A model generated the notes under the pieces. The model saw only the letters and a list, made by a program, of their open reading frames with translations, did not search any database and was not told the DNA's origin. Made by a program: the position numbers and the translations under genes. Below are positions 12,412-23,335 of a stretch of 42,725 nt of DNA, piece after piece (the first letter of the stretch is position 1; each line of letters starts with the position of its first letter). The DNA comes from Paulinella micropora (lineage: Eukaryota; Cercozoa; Imbricatea; Euglyphida): NCBI GenBank assembly GCA_009731375.1, contig BJOX01000200.1:424997-467721 (forward strand), written 5' to 3'.

Positions 12412-12938
12412 TGCTCGTGCCGGAGGCGAAAGGTGTCATTGGAAGGTTTTTCCAATATGATGTAAGGGCCGTCGTGTTGGAGAACAGAAGAGGCGGGAAT
12501 GCCTTTGGTTGACTGCTTGGGGCGATAGACGGTGACTCGGTCACACACCTTCCAATCGGGTAGTTTGCGTCGCCGTTGCTTGTTCTTTTGTTCATTGGCA
12601 GCCTTGCGCGTGAAGGAGGCGTATTCCTTGACATACGCCGTCACAGCAATCCGGGCTAAGCGGAGAGTGTCGAGTTGGTCCGATGTCTGGACGGTCGTCG
12701 AGCCAGACTTAGTCATTGCGGCGGTTGATCGAGCCGCGCATTCAGCGATGACGTCGGGAGAATCGAAGATATCGATAGATGTACGTGGCTGGCGAGCCAT
12801 CATACCTTCAAAAGCGGATACGCCGGTGGCGGTAGAGACGTAAGTGTTCTGCGAGAACGACAGAGCTGGCATGGCCTTGGGCCAAGTCTTCTTGTCTTTG
12901 TCTGCGAGTGCCTGGATAGCGCGGCGGAGGCTTTGATG
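12412..12938 (-). pseudogene. Inverted internal segment of the integrase
   Basis: The minus strand reads HQSLRRAIQALADKDKK through ALSFSQNTYVSTATGVSAFE to VCDRVTVYRPKQ and DGPYIILEKPSNDTFRLRH. That is the C-terminal half of a Ty3-type integrase, which should follow the plus-strand GMVERM ending at 12411. The plus strand resumes at 12939 with PNKVLRKIDIAHISPY, which continues the minus-strand end. So about 527 bp are inverted in place, with CATG/GATG at the two ends. Confidence 0.85.
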
Positions 12939-13441
12939 CCAAACAAGGTCCTCCGCAAAATTGACATTGCACACATCAGCCCCTACACGGCCCCAACCGA
13001 TCTGGCTCAGGCCATCGACCCGGTCCAGGATCAGGCGCACAATGACGACCAGAAGGACTATGTTGGTGAGGTGATAGCCTTCATCGACGATGGCTTGCTC
13101 AAGTTAGGGATGATCATGGATGAAAATCCCACGGACGATCGCGACGACTTCCGCGTCCATCAACTCGGCATCACTTCGCTCGCCCAGTTTACGTGAAGCC
13201 GGTTGCCCAAACGGACGGCACAATCACGGAGGGACCGACGCATCTCCAATGGACGAGGCCTCTCAACTCCTGGAAGAAGATGACACTCGACAGCGAGAAC
13301 GATCAGGTCGTGCATCGGGATATCCAGTTCAAGCCAAGCTCCAACTACAAAGCTAAAGGCTATATCATTCCCGAACAACTCAAACGTTTACGCAAACCTT
13401 ACAACGGTAAGAAGTACGATTTTCATATTTTCAAACTGTGA
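12939..13441 (+). pseudogene. C-terminal tail of the Ty3-like integrase
   Basis: PNKVLRKIDIAHISPYTAP is followed by VGEVIAFIDDGLLKLGMI and FRVHQLG in one frame (to about 13180). Then, after a 1-nt shift, VKPVAQTDGTITEG, FKPSSNYKAKGYIIPEQL and stop TGA at 13439-13441. The sequence could be a small beta-barrel chromatin-reader-like domain of the kind some Ty3 elements carry after the integrase, but no diagnostic residues are clear. The acidic Asp-rich linker separates it from the integrase C-terminal domain. Confidence 0.5.
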
Positions 13442-14880
13442 TCGAAGTAGACTCTCAAGTGGTTTTTGCTTTTAGATTCCCGACGGACTCTATCTCCTTT
13501 CCCACTTCATATACCACCCAACAAGTTAGTGTTTTCTACAGGCATGTACGATAGTCATATTCACATATTTTGATAGGCAACTGCTATTTCGAATAGGCTA
13601 AGGCAGGTCACACAATGCTATTTACCGCTTTGAACACGTAGTGATAGTGTTGGCTTTATGCTCCGTCATGATGTATGATTGGGTACACTATATCCGTCCT
13701 GCCTCTGCATGTTGATACTACCTTGATCAATGCGTTGACACATATACGCACGCCGCTCGCATATCGCGCATTGATCTACATCTGCAATCTCTTTGATTCA
13801 TTTCTTTTTGTACTTATTTACATATCAAATGGTCAATCATCTGTTACGATTCCTTTCGATCGCAACTCCNNNNNNNNNNGGGGGGGGGGGGGGGGGGGGG
13901 GGGGAGTTATCGGAATGACTACCGTACCGGACCGAAACATTAATATTGTGTTAAACTTTCTTCAAGTTTTTACTTCAGAGTCAAGTTTACACTTCTATTT
14001 TTAGTTCCGTTACTTCATTTTCCCATTTATTTATCAACTGTCATAACTTGTAGTTGTTACGTTTTCAACTGCCGTTAACAGATCAATTTATTTCCCTTTA
14101 ACAGCTAGCTTTTTAGAAAAAGCTCAGGCTTGACTGTTGCCATTTTTTTTTCCTCATATCTGAAACTTTTATTCCTTTGACCGCTTTTTCCTGTCTCCAG
14201 TCATACTTTATTTCCTTGGATCGTGTTTTCCGGTTCCAGTCAACACCCCAAGTAAAATGGTAAAACAAGTCAGATAGGTTAGTTAAAGTGATAATAATAC
14301 TTAACATATATATTTTCCTTTATTTTTCTCAGACCAACTTGAACAACTCCAACTGCTACACAACACGTGTAGCACTTGAATAACTATTCGTTAGTTCTCA
14401 GAATTTGCATTGTTTCGCAAGGGACAAGTAGTCTGTCAAGCAAGTGTACTAAATAAACTGGAATTGACCATCCCAGCGTCTTTTGGTACCTTCCCTGTTC
14501 TCGGAAGTATTTTGAGATCAAATGACAGCCATGTCTGTAATTTGAATGCCGGTGAAAGTTGGTAATTTCCTCACAGGAGGGTAGTCAAGACTTACAGTTC
14601 TTCATTTATTTTATTAATTTTATAAAGTAATAAAATCGCTTAAACAAGGAAAAATTGAATTTCGAGTGAGAAATAAAGAAATGTTTCACTGCCTCAGAAA
14701 GTTTTCAAGTGTTGTTCTGCTACGTGCTTAAACCCTAGTCAGTTCATTCCTAGAAACTTAGCCGAGTGATTAACATTTACATTGTATTAATAACAGTGCA
14801 AAGCCTGACGGTCAGCCAGGCTGCACCTTCTCTTGACCTCTGCTTTTTATTTTCGGCCCGCAGTGCATATTAATATACCT
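13442..14880. other. Gene-poor spacer with a gap and poly-G
   Basis: No convincing coding sequence. A 10-N gap at 13870-13879 is followed by 25 G (13880-13904), which marks a poor assembly join. The rest is AT-rich unique sequence. A left-over 3' LTR of the upstream element might lie here but has no partner upstream. Confidence 0.6.
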
Positions 14881-14885
14881 CCCGA

Positions 14886-14889
<4 letters not shown>

Positions 14890-14916
<27 letters not shown>

Positions 14917-14928
14917 GTNNNNNNNNNN
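14890..14928. repeat. Poly-T run and 10-N gap
   Basis: About 27 T (14890-14916) followed by GT and N at 14919-14928. On the minus strand this would be a poly-A tail, but no retrotransposed body is recognisable at 14929 onward. Confidence 0.8.
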
Positions 14929-15302
14929 TGCGTTGAATTTTTTTTGTTCTTCGTGTGTTCGTTCCGGCGTTACATATTTCGTTAGTTCGTTACTACTGAG
15001 TTAGTGCACTTTTTGAGTTGATTTAGCCAAAACAGCATCCATTAAATGTGGTCAAATTTCGGTAATATTTTTGGCTGACGCACAAAGACTGTAATTGTCC
15101 AGAGTACCGTGTTTCGCAAATATTTGTGTGCTATTTTTTTTGTCTTTGCAAAAAATTGTCTTGAAAATTTTTGTCTCGGGCCGGTCAGACTATGATTTTA
15201 GTGTGTAGAACATACCCGCAAAATGCGGTGCTAACCCCTTGTTCACAGCGGCTTTCAGCAGAATTCGAACCTTCGACGTGCTTGAGTTGCTTTCATCATA
15301 TC

Positions 15303-15590
15303 ATGTCAAAGAGAACTTTGCTCCATTATTTTGCTAAGCAGCAGCCAGCAGCTTGACAGTAAAGCAGAAGATGCAAGCGCTAGCGGTATCACAGTCTTAA
15401 TATCGCTGCAGCAGTTCAATCCATCAAAAAAGCTAAGATTGATCATGCAAATACCGTGAGTACTTCTCAGGCGTCCGACGATGGAACAGACAATGTGCAA
15501 AGCCAACTAGCACTAGTAGCAGACATCGATCCTTCCGAGTCTCAATCTATGTTATCACTTGCTCAATCACGAATCAGGCACTTGCTTAAT
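15303..15590 (+). pseudogene. Possible N-terminal fragment of a hAT-type or related protein
   Basis: ATG at 15303 opens MSKRTLLHYFAKQQPAA then stops. In another frame a coding-like run follows: IAAAVQSIKKAKIDHA and SDDGTDNVQSQLALVADIDPS, up to the TTC repeat at 15587. A short basic start with LHYF followed by a Ser/Asp-rich linker is typical of N-termini of hAT transposases and ZMYM-like relatives. No transposase core remains. Weak evidence. Confidence 0.25.
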
Positions 15591-15671
15591 CTTCTTCTTC
15601 TTCTTCTTCTTCTTCTTCTTCTTCTTCTTCTTCTTTTTCTTCGTCTTTTTCTTCTTCTTCTTCTTCTTCTT

Positions 15672-15702
<31 letters not shown>

Positions 15703-15915
15703 GTCTTCTTCTTCTTCGTCTTCTTCTTCTTTCTTCTTCTTCTTTCTTCTTTCTTCTTCTTCTTCTTCTTCTTCTTCTTCTTCTTCTTCTTCTAGATCTT
15801 CTTCTTCTAGATCTTCTTCTAGATCTTCTTCTTCTAGATCTTCTTCTTCTAGATCTTCTAGATTTTCTTCTTCTTCTTCTTCTTCTTCTTCTTCTTCTTC
15901 TTCTTCTTCTTCTTT
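15587..15915. repeat. (TTC)n tract with AGATCT interruptions
   Basis: Nearly pure TTC over 330 bp. From 15794 the run is interrupted at intervals by TAGATC, so a higher-order unit has been amplified. The opposite strand is (GAA)n, able to form triplex DNA. Confidence 0.95.
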
Positions 15916-15917
15916 AA

Positions 15918-16371
15918 TGAAAGCGAAATTGTACAGAGACTAGGGTCAGAACTTAGTCAGAAATCGAGCGAGAAATGAAATAAAAACTAGATATGAAAGA
16001 GGAAACAAAAATGGGAAAATAAACATAAATGTAAATATGAGGGGAGAAATGGAGGGGAAAATATAAGAGGACAACTAGATATGATAAGGATACAGAAAAG
16101 GCAGGGAAAAGGGGAGAATAAGAGGAAAAACTAAGAGCTAAGGAAAAGAAAAAGAGGAAAAAAGGACTAAATATGACAGGGAAACAGAAATGCAAGAAAA
16201 AGAGAAAGTATGATGGAAGAAACAGGAAATAGAAAAAGGGAAGGAAAGACTAGATATGAAAAAGAGACAGAAATGAAAGATAAAAAAGAAAAAAGGAGAG
16301 AAACGGGCAAGAATAAAACAAGGAAAAGAAACGAAGACTATATACAAGGGAAGAAAAAGAGAAGAAACACT
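15918..16371. other. A/G-rich spacer between two TTC tracts
   Basis: Plus strand almost entirely purine with repeated variants of ACTAGATATGAAA and GGAAAAGAGA. GACTAGATATGA-like strings recur at about 15986, 16074, 16167 and 16250, so this looks like an old tandem array. No gene. Confidence 0.6.
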
Positions 16372-16523
16372 CTTCTTCTTCTTCTTCTTCTTCTTCTTCT
16401 TCTTCTCCTTCTTCTTCTTCTTTTTCTTCTTCTTCTTCTTCGAATTCTTCTTCTTCTTCTTCGAATTCTTCTTCTTCTTCTTCTTCTTCTTCTTCCAATT
16501 CTTCTTTCTTTCTTTCTTTCTTT
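16372..16523. repeat. (TTC)n and TTTC tract
   Basis: TTC repeats with two CGAATTC interruptions, ending in (TTTC)5 at about 16504-16523. Confidence 0.95.
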
Positions 16524-16677
16524 AAGGGTATCTGTTTTTCTTATTCAGCTAACGGGAAAACGATAAAAATAACCCGATAATGATGCAGAGTTTGCTATCA
16601 TAACCGCGTTAAATTTATGTTTTAACCCCAATTACAGCTTTAACATAAGAGTGGAGAGCAGAACGTATTACAAGAAT

Positions 16678-16678
16678 C

Positions 16679-16723
<45 letters not shown>
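16678..16723. repeat. (TTA)n microsatellite
   Basis: About 14 TTA units. A short (TAG)n follows at 16805-16827. The surrounding 16524-17080 holds no gene that I can support. Confidence 0.9.
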
Positions 16724-16724
<1 letters not shown>

Positions 16725-17087
16725 TGAACTGTCAAATGTATGCGTCCACACACTCCACCACTCCGTCACAACAAGACATTTCAATTGCATTGCAGCAAGG
16801 AATTTTAGTAGTAGTAGTAGTAGTAGTTCAATAGGAAAGCAGTTCCCTTTACGGAAACTATACTCCTAAAGACAAACCAGAAGGACTACTGGGATGACTT
16901 ACTTCAAGCTAATAAAATAATCTATACATACTGAAAGTCCAAAATCCCCTAAACTAAACACAAGTCTCAGGATCGAAGAAGCCTCCATTACCAAGGTCGA
17001 ATCCAAGCACCCACCCACGATTCCAAAAAAGAAACCTCCATAACTAACCATGCGACCTATATATGAGTTTATGACAACCTCTAGAGC

Positions 17088-19370
17088 TTATAAAAGCTCT
17101 TTAATGGCTACATTGAAGTCCTGTAGAAAACCCCTCATACCATCAATATGAAAAGAAGAGTTTAAGGACCAAGTGCCTAATAAAGATGTCCAATGGTTAC
17201 TAGAAATAGTACCATCAGGAGAAAAGGTCGAACCAAAATATTTCAGTTGTAGAGACCTTAGAATAGGCTTTGTCAAAGCGCAGTCATTAAAGACATGTAG
17301 TTCTGAATGTTTATTTGTTGTGCAAATTCCACATGGAATATTCACAGGAGTACCAAAGCCTCTATGAGAAAGGTCAAAACGAAGGCAACCTGCTCTAGCG
17401 AGAGAGATCAATCTTCTCCCACCCTCATAATTACCTTTCGTTAAATAAAGTTCCATGGATAAATTTTTCTTGACTGATTTATAGAAGGATAAAGTTTGAA
17501 GTGGATAAATTTTTGACCCATTCCTGTTGCTCATAATTATGAATAAGCATTTTAATTGTGGTTTTAGGGCTATTCTTAATCAATAAAAGCATGTCATTTG
17601 TGGACGAATCAGGCTTGATCATTTTAAGGTCCATTATAACCCTTCCAAGCCAATTATTGTTAGCTTTGCTTAAAGTATTCAGTAAACTGATCCTGCACAT
17701 ATGGTGAAGCAAACTGTGATCAGGAAACGAAAGCAGGGACTTAAAAAAAGAAAGTCTTTTCATATTCCCTCTTCCAACTACTGACCATAATCCCAACTCC
17801 CCTTGACAGACAATATTAGGAAAGTCTTTAGGTACATAGGGTTGTGCACGAAAAAATCGACCTCGTCAAAATGCAAAAAAAAAAAAAAAAACATACATGA
17901 ATGAACAATGTCACCAAACAAACATGGAGTAGAAAACCAACTAGATATAGTTTATCTTTCAAGCACACAAACAATCCAAAGACGCTCTTTTTTTCTCTGT
18001 GACAAACAGAAAGCCTGAAAAACGATTCTTCATAATCCATATTCCCGCAAACCATGTGCTTTGATAGCCTATCGAATGGTACCACATCGAAACTTGCGGT
18101 TGGTTTGGATACACTCGATTATTTCGACCACTGTCACAAGTGCGCCCCCTTCAAAAAATTTACATAAAATATCCACTCCAGGCGTGGATATTTTCTATAA
18201 ATTTTTTGAAGGGGGCGCACTTGTGACAGTGGTTGAAATAATCGAGTGTATCCAAACCAACCGCAAGTTTCGATGTGGTACCATTCGATAGGCCCTATCA
18301 AAGCACATGGTTTGCGGGAATATGAACCAACTTTTGACTATGAGAAATTAGAGTTGGGCTTCACTTACAACAGAACCTGGAGGCGTCTTTGGGTTGCTTG
18401 TGTGTTTGAAAGATGCGCTGTATCTTGTTGGTTTTCTACTCCATGTTAGTTTGGTGACATTGTATATTCATACGTGTTGTTTTTTTGGTCTTCTGAGAAG
18501 GTTGACTTTTTGGTGCACCACCCTAAGGTACACGCAAAATTTTGCGAGCTAAATAATAATTTATTTTGCTGCCTTCTTCCCATGTTCGTTTTGGGTGCCA
18601 AAATTCAGACCCCCAATCCATAGACTGAAACACTGAAGAGGTAATAAGTTGCATAGCTATATTAGGTGCAACCCCCCTTCTTATTCCCATAGCAAGTACC
18701 ATATTGATGCACTGCTTAGCTTGATTTATCCTATCAGCCTTCATTATTTTCCAAGACAATTTTTTTTCACAAATAACTCCCAAATATTTGTAGGCTTCTG
18801 CCTCCAGGACATTTTGTCCCATAAGAGTCCAATTGTGAGTGACTTTATTATTCTTATTATTAAAAATAACAATGTTAGATTTGTCTTGATTAAATTCAGC
18901 ATTATTATCGAAAGCCCACACAGCACAAACATCTAATTGTTTCTGCAAATCATGGGCAGAGTTAGATAATAAGACAATGTCATCAATATATAAGAGGCAA
19001 CTTAACGATAGAGAAAAGGAAAGTTCCTTGTCTTGTGCAAAGAGTGTAACTCCTTTAGTAGAAGAGCGTAATTTATTGGCTAAATCAGAGGTATAGAGAC
19101 AGTATAATAGAGGTGACAGAGGGCACCCTTGCCTTACACCTCTATTGGTATCAACCAAGGGGACATGCCTTCAGCCGTATCTACTTACTCTATTCTGTAC
19201 TCTGGCATAAAGACCTTTCAGGGCGGACAGGAAAAAAGAAGATAAACCCAAACTTTCTAATTTCCTCCACAAAATGTCTCTCTCCACAGAATCAAACGCT
19301 TTAGAGACATCAAGAAAGGCAGCAAAAGTTGGACCTTTGTGATTAGTGATAACTTCGTGAAGAAGAAAGT
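17088..19370 (-). mobile_element. Decayed LINE fragment (reverse transcriptase and C-terminus)
   Basis: Reading minus-strand from 19370: INFLLHEVITNHKG, FAAFLDVSKAFDSVERDILW (RT first Asp), a frame break at about 19170, then NRGVRQGCPLSPLLYCLY, CLLYIDDIVLLSNS (YIDD at 18990-18979), and YKYLGVICEKKLSWK. The ORF ARKILRVP is cut at 18531 and resumes at 17830 with KDFPNIVCQGELGLW. The end has a Cys/His cluster (CGICTTNKHSELHVFNDC) and stop at 17088. The endonuclease end is missing and at least two frameshifts are present. It is AT-rich and differs strongly from the intact LINE at 26-31 kb, so it is a separate family. Confidence 0.8.
17837..18525. mobile_element. Fold-back (long inverted-repeat) DNA element in the LINE
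   Basis: The 689-bp block is a long imperfect palindrome centred near 18182. The inner arms from GTGCGCCCCCTTCAAAAAAT pair closely and the ends TAGGGTTGTGCAC / GTGCACCACCCTA form terminal inverted repeats. The 7-bp direct repeat AGGTACA stands outside both ends (17830-17836 and 18526-18532). Removing the element and one AGGTACA restores the LINE reading frame across the site. No transposase is encoded, so it is non-autonomous. hAT elements have TAGGG/CAGGG ends but usually 8-bp duplications, so the superfamily stays open. Confidence 0.85.
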
Positions 19371-19783
19371 TAATTTCCTGCCTACGCTAATCAAAAAACG
19401 GTCAGAAACTCCAGACTCGGCTGGCCCAAATAAAAAAGAATGGCACTTTACAGCCCACAGTGCCGCTTTTTACCTACCGGCTCGGCGTAGTCAGGTGGTT
19501 TGCGAAAAGAGAATTCGAAACAGTGAGGATGAAAGGGGTAGTTCACAGTGAAACCCCTGCACTGCAATGTACAACGTCATATACAAATCGACAGCAGCAA
19601 TTCAGCAAACCACGAATGATATTGATTCTTCTTCGTCTGCTTTGCCTTGGCCTTCACAGTAACTCAGGGGTCACCCTTGAGTAACTTGTACGCGTAAGTA
19701 TCGTCCACACAAAAACCGCTAGCCCAGAAGGCTATTTATACTTCATTCTTTTCGTCTCCTTCTTCTCCTCCTCTCCTCCTTTG

Positions 19784-19786
<3 letters not shown>
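19371..19786. other. Spacer, no gene supported
   Basis: Unique sequence between the LINE fragment and the poly-C run. The minus strand has a short coding-like run (VKAKAKQTKKNQYHSWF, about 19675-19600) with a stop just upstream, too short to call. A near-palindrome AGTAACTCAGGGGTCACCC...ACT lies at 19659-19687. Confidence 0.4.
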
Positions 19787-19869
<83 letters not shown>

Positions 19870-20213
19870 NNNNNNNNNNNNNNNNNNNNNNNNNNNNNNN
19901 NNNNNNNNNNNNNNNNNNNNNNNNNNNNNNNNNNNNNNNNNNNNNNNNNNNNNNNNNNNNNNNNNNNNNNNNNNNNNNNNNNNNNNNNNNNNNNNNNNNN
20001 NNNNNNNNNNNNNNNNNNNNNNNNNNNNNNNNNNNNNNNNNNNNNNNNNNNNNNNNNNNNNNNNNNNNNNNNNNNNNNNNNNNNNNNNNNNNNNNNNNNN
20101 NNNNNNNNNNNNNNNNNNNNNNNNNNNNNNNNNNNNNNNNNNNNNNNNNNNNNNNNNNNNNNNNNNNNNNNNNNNNNNNNNNNNNNNNNTCTTCTTCTTC
20201 TTCTTTTTCTTCT

Positions 20214-20260
<47 letters not shown>

Positions 20261-20564
20261 TTCTTCTTCTTCTTCTTCTTCTTCTTCTTCTTCTTCTTCT
20301 TCTTCTGCTGCTGCTGCTGCTGCTGCTGCTTCTTTCTGCTTCTTTCTGCTTCTTCCTGCTTCTTCTGCTTCTTCTTCTTCTTCTTCTTCTTCTTCCTCCT
20401 CCTCCTCCTCCCATCCTCCTCCTCCTCCACCTCTTCTTCTTCTTCTTCTTCTTCTTCTTCTTCTTCTTCTTCTTCTTCTTCTTCTTCTTCTTCTTCTTCT
20501 TCTTCTTCTTCTTCTTCTTCTTCTTCTTCTTCTTCTTCTTCTTCTTCTTCTTCTTCTTCTTCTT
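19787..20564. repeat. Poly-C run, 320-bp gap and (TTC)n tract
   Basis: About 83 C (19787-19869), N at 19870-20189, then TTC repeats to 20564 with a short TGC block (20307-20330) and TCC block (20395-20430). The poly-C next to a gap is likely an assembly artefact. All ORFs here are repeat shadows. Confidence 0.9.
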
Positions 20565-21092
20565 CATGCCGCAGCCAGATTCCACCGAGGTGCAGTTGTC
20601 CTGAGAAACAAGGGTCTGTCTGAAGACCCCTCGGCCCAGCAGCCTCCTGAGACAGAGACAAAATCTGTGATTTCTCGGGAACCAGGGCGCCTCCGAAAAA
20701 GTAAACACTTGCTACTCACTTTCAGATCGCAACAAGCCAACCTATGGTGTTTCCCATTCAAACCCAGGCTTCGCCACTCTCCAATCTGGGGTCCAGCACA
20801 AATCGGTGATTTTTTCCCACTATTTCCGTGAACTGGCTCTTAAATGCTTCGCTTAGCAAGGCGGCCACCGTGTAATTCGGACGTTTTTGCGATTTTTTTG
20901 TATTTTGTTGTTTATTCATTTGTCCGTGTTTTTCGGTTAGGTCGTGAAAAGTTTTTCGATTAGGTCGTGAAAAGTTTTTATTTTTGCGATTGGTCAGATT
21001 TGAACCCCCCGAGCCTGGCTTATGTTTCATAGTAGGGAAAATTTTTCCCAAATTGAGCTCAAAAGAACAAAACCTAAAAATATATATTATAT
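20565..21092. other. Unique spacer with a 21-bp tandem duplication
   Basis: About 530 bp of complex sequence. TTAGGTCGTGAAAAGTTTTT occurs twice in tandem at about 20936-20980. No gene is supported. The string TTTGAACCCCC near 20999 looks like part of a tRNA T-arm on the minus strand, but no fold surrounds it. Confidence 0.5.
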
Positions 21093-21535
21093 CTTCTTCT
21101 TCTTCTTCTTCTTCTTCTTCTTCTTCTTCTTTTCTTCTTTTCTTTTCTTCTTTTCTTTTCTTCTTTTCTTCTTCTTTTCTTCTTCTTTTCTTCTTTTCTT
21201 CATTTCTTCTTCATTTCTTCTTCATTTCTTCTTCTTTTCTTCTTCTTTTCTTCTTCTTTTCTTCATTTCTTCTTCATTTCTTCTTCATTTCTTCTTCTTT
21301 TCTTCTTATTTTCTTCTTATTTTCTTCTTCTTTTCTTCTTTTCTTCTTTTTCTTCTTCTTTTCCTCTTCTTTTCCTCTTTTTCCCCTCTTTTCTTCTCTT
21401 CTTTTCTTCTTCTTCTTCTTCTTCTTCTTCTTCTTCTTCTTCTTCTTCTTCTTCTGCTTCTTCTTCCTCTTTTTCTTCCTTCCTTCCTTCCTTCCTTCCT
21501 TCCTTCCTTCCTTCCTTCCTTCTCCTCCTCCTTAA
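21093..21535. repeat. TTC / TTCTTTTC / TTCC repeats
   Basis: (TTC)n to 21130, then a variable array of TTCTTTTC and TTCATTTC units, then (TTC)n again (21405-21455) and (TTCC)n at 21476-21520. Confidence 0.95.
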
Positions 21536-21536
21536 A

Positions 21537-21563
21537 ACAACAACAAGGACAAGGACATCAACG

Positions 21564-21620
<57 letters not shown>

Positions 21621-21660
21621 CCAACAACAACAAGAACAAGAACAAGAACAAGAACGGTTG
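21537..21660. repeat. (CAA)n and CAAGAA repeat
   Basis: CAA units from 21537 with occasional CGA and ACC, changing to AACAAG at 21630-21656. The following ~80 bp (21660-21740) is unique and A/G-rich. Confidence 0.9.
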
Positions 21661-21739
21661 CGCCTTGCTTCAGAGACAGATAGCTTACAAAGCGAAAGAG
21701 AAAAAGAGAGGAAGAGAGGAAGAGAGGAAGAGAGCAAGG

Positions 21740-21827
21740 AAGAAGGAGAGAGAGAGAGAGAGTGTGTGTGTGTTTTTTGTGTCTGTTTACTTCTCCTCCT
21801 CCTCCTCCTCCTCCTCCTTCTTCTTCT

Positions 21828-21859
<32 letters not shown>

Positions 21860-21960
21860 CTTCTTCTTCCTTCTTCTTCCTTCTTCCTTCTTCTTCCTTC
21901 TTCTTCCTTCTTCCCTCTTCTTCTTTCTTCTTCTTTCTTCTTCTTTCATCCCTCTTCATT
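21740..21960. repeat. (GA)n, (TG)n, (TCC)n and (TTC)n cluster
   Basis: Short GA and TG dinucleotide runs (21746-21775) followed by TCC (21793-21815) and TTC/TTCC units to about 21950. 21961-22199 is unique T-rich sequence without a gene. Confidence 0.9.
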
Positions 21961-22197
21961 CTTCCTTCGTTCTTTGTTGTGTGTTCTTTGTGCTTTCTCC
22001 TTTCTCTTTTCTCTTTTCTCCTTTCTCCGTTCTTCTTTCTCATTTTCATGCACACCATTTTAACTTCATCATATTGTAGGGTTTCGCCCAGTACTCCGTC
22101 CCTATCTAGAAAAAGAAAAAGTAGTGGGCAACAGAAAACTTTCTGGCCATGCCGTACGGAGGCGATCCCGCCGAGATGATGCGAGCCCGTACATATA

Positions 22198-22336
<139 letters not shown>

Positions 22337-22368
<32 letters not shown>

Positions 22369-22398
22369 AAGGAAGTTTGAGAAGAACTATTCCTTCTC

Positions 22399-22465
<67 letters not shown>

Positions 22466-22506
22466 AAGGTTGAGAAGAATACAGAAGGACTAGTCCTTCT
22501 CTACCT

Positions 22507-22541
<35 letters not shown>

Positions 22542-22619
22542 CTCTCTCTCTCTCTACAGAAGGAATAGTTCTTCTCAACCTTCCTTCTCTCTCTCTCTCT
22601 CTCTCTGTCTCTCTGTGTG

Positions 22620-22640
<21 letters not shown>
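22337..22640. repeat. Palindromic array: (GA)n arms, unique core, (CT)n arms
   Basis: The centre is AGAAGGACTAGTCCTTCT, an 18-bp perfect palindrome near 22490. On either side the unique pieces GAGAAGAACTATTCCTTCT (about 22380-22398) and AGAAGGAATAGTTCTTCTC (about 22559-22577) are reverse complements. The dinucleotide runs are GA on the left half and CT on the right half. Together this is a ~300-bp imperfect hairpin. Confidence 0.8.
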
Positions 22641-22660
<20 letters not shown>

Positions 22661-23084
22661 TTCTCTCTTTTTTTTTCTCTCTCTCTCTCTATTAATCTAT
22701 CTATCTCTATCTCTATCTATCTCTATCTCTATCTCCATCTACCTCTATTTCTATTTCTATATCTCTATCTCTATCTCTATCTTTGTCTCTGTATCTCTAT
22801 CTCTATCTCTATCTCTATCTCTATCCCTATCCCTATCCCTATCCCTATCCCTATCCCTATCCCTATCCCTATCTCTATCTCTATCTTTCTCTACCTCTAT
22901 CTCTATCTCTATCTCTATCTCTATCTCTCTCTATATATATATATATATTTATATATACATATATATATATATATACATATATATATATCACTCTATCTCT
23001 ATCTCTATCTCTATATCTCTACCTCTACCTCTACCTCTACCTCTATCTCTCTCTCTCTCTCTCTTATATATATATATATATCCA

Positions 23085-23116
<32 letters not shown>

Positions 23117-23335
23117 TATATTCTATATGTATATATATATATATATTTATATATATATACATATATATATACATATACATATACATATATATATGTATAT
23201 ATTCATATATATATATATACATATATATATCCTCTCTCTCTCTCTCTTTCTATATATGTATATATATATATATTCCATATCCATATCCATATCCATATTC
23301 ATACACACACAAACACACACATACACTATCCATCC

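Larger units (their letters stand above)
6530..13441 (+). mobile_element. Decayed Ty3/gypsy-like retroelement
   Basis: In order on the plus strand are a gag-like region with poly-Ser tracts, a protease remnant, reverse transcriptase (YIDD at 10436-10447), RNase H, and integrase with zinc-binding region and D-D-E core. RT before RNase H before integrase is the Ty3/gypsy order. I find no long terminal repeats in the window; 13442 onward does not resemble 5.1-6.5 kb. At least six frame changes, one in-frame TAG (7928-7930), a 17-bp tandem duplication and an inversion make this copy inactive if the assembly is right. Confidence 0.8.

Noticed and set aside
19600-19700. Possible minus-strand exon (VKAKAKQTKKNQYHSWF)
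   Set aside because: Too short, with a stop immediately upstream and no clear splice acceptor.
19732-20708. Long minus-strand ORFs of poly-Glu, poly-Lys and poly-Arg
   Set aside because: TTC repeat translation that also crosses an N gap and a poly-C run.
20985-21010. tRNA gene on the minus strand from GGTTCAAATC
   Set aside because: Only a T-loop-like string is present; no acceptor, D or anticodon arm can be drawn.
21022-22179. 385-residue ORF with poly-Phe and poly-Gln
   Set aside because: Translation of TTC and CAA repeats without any conserved segment.
22825-22872. (CCCTAT)8 as an interstitial telomere
   Set aside because: It grades into CTCTAT on both sides and no known telomere repeat has this form; a microsatellite variant is simpler.
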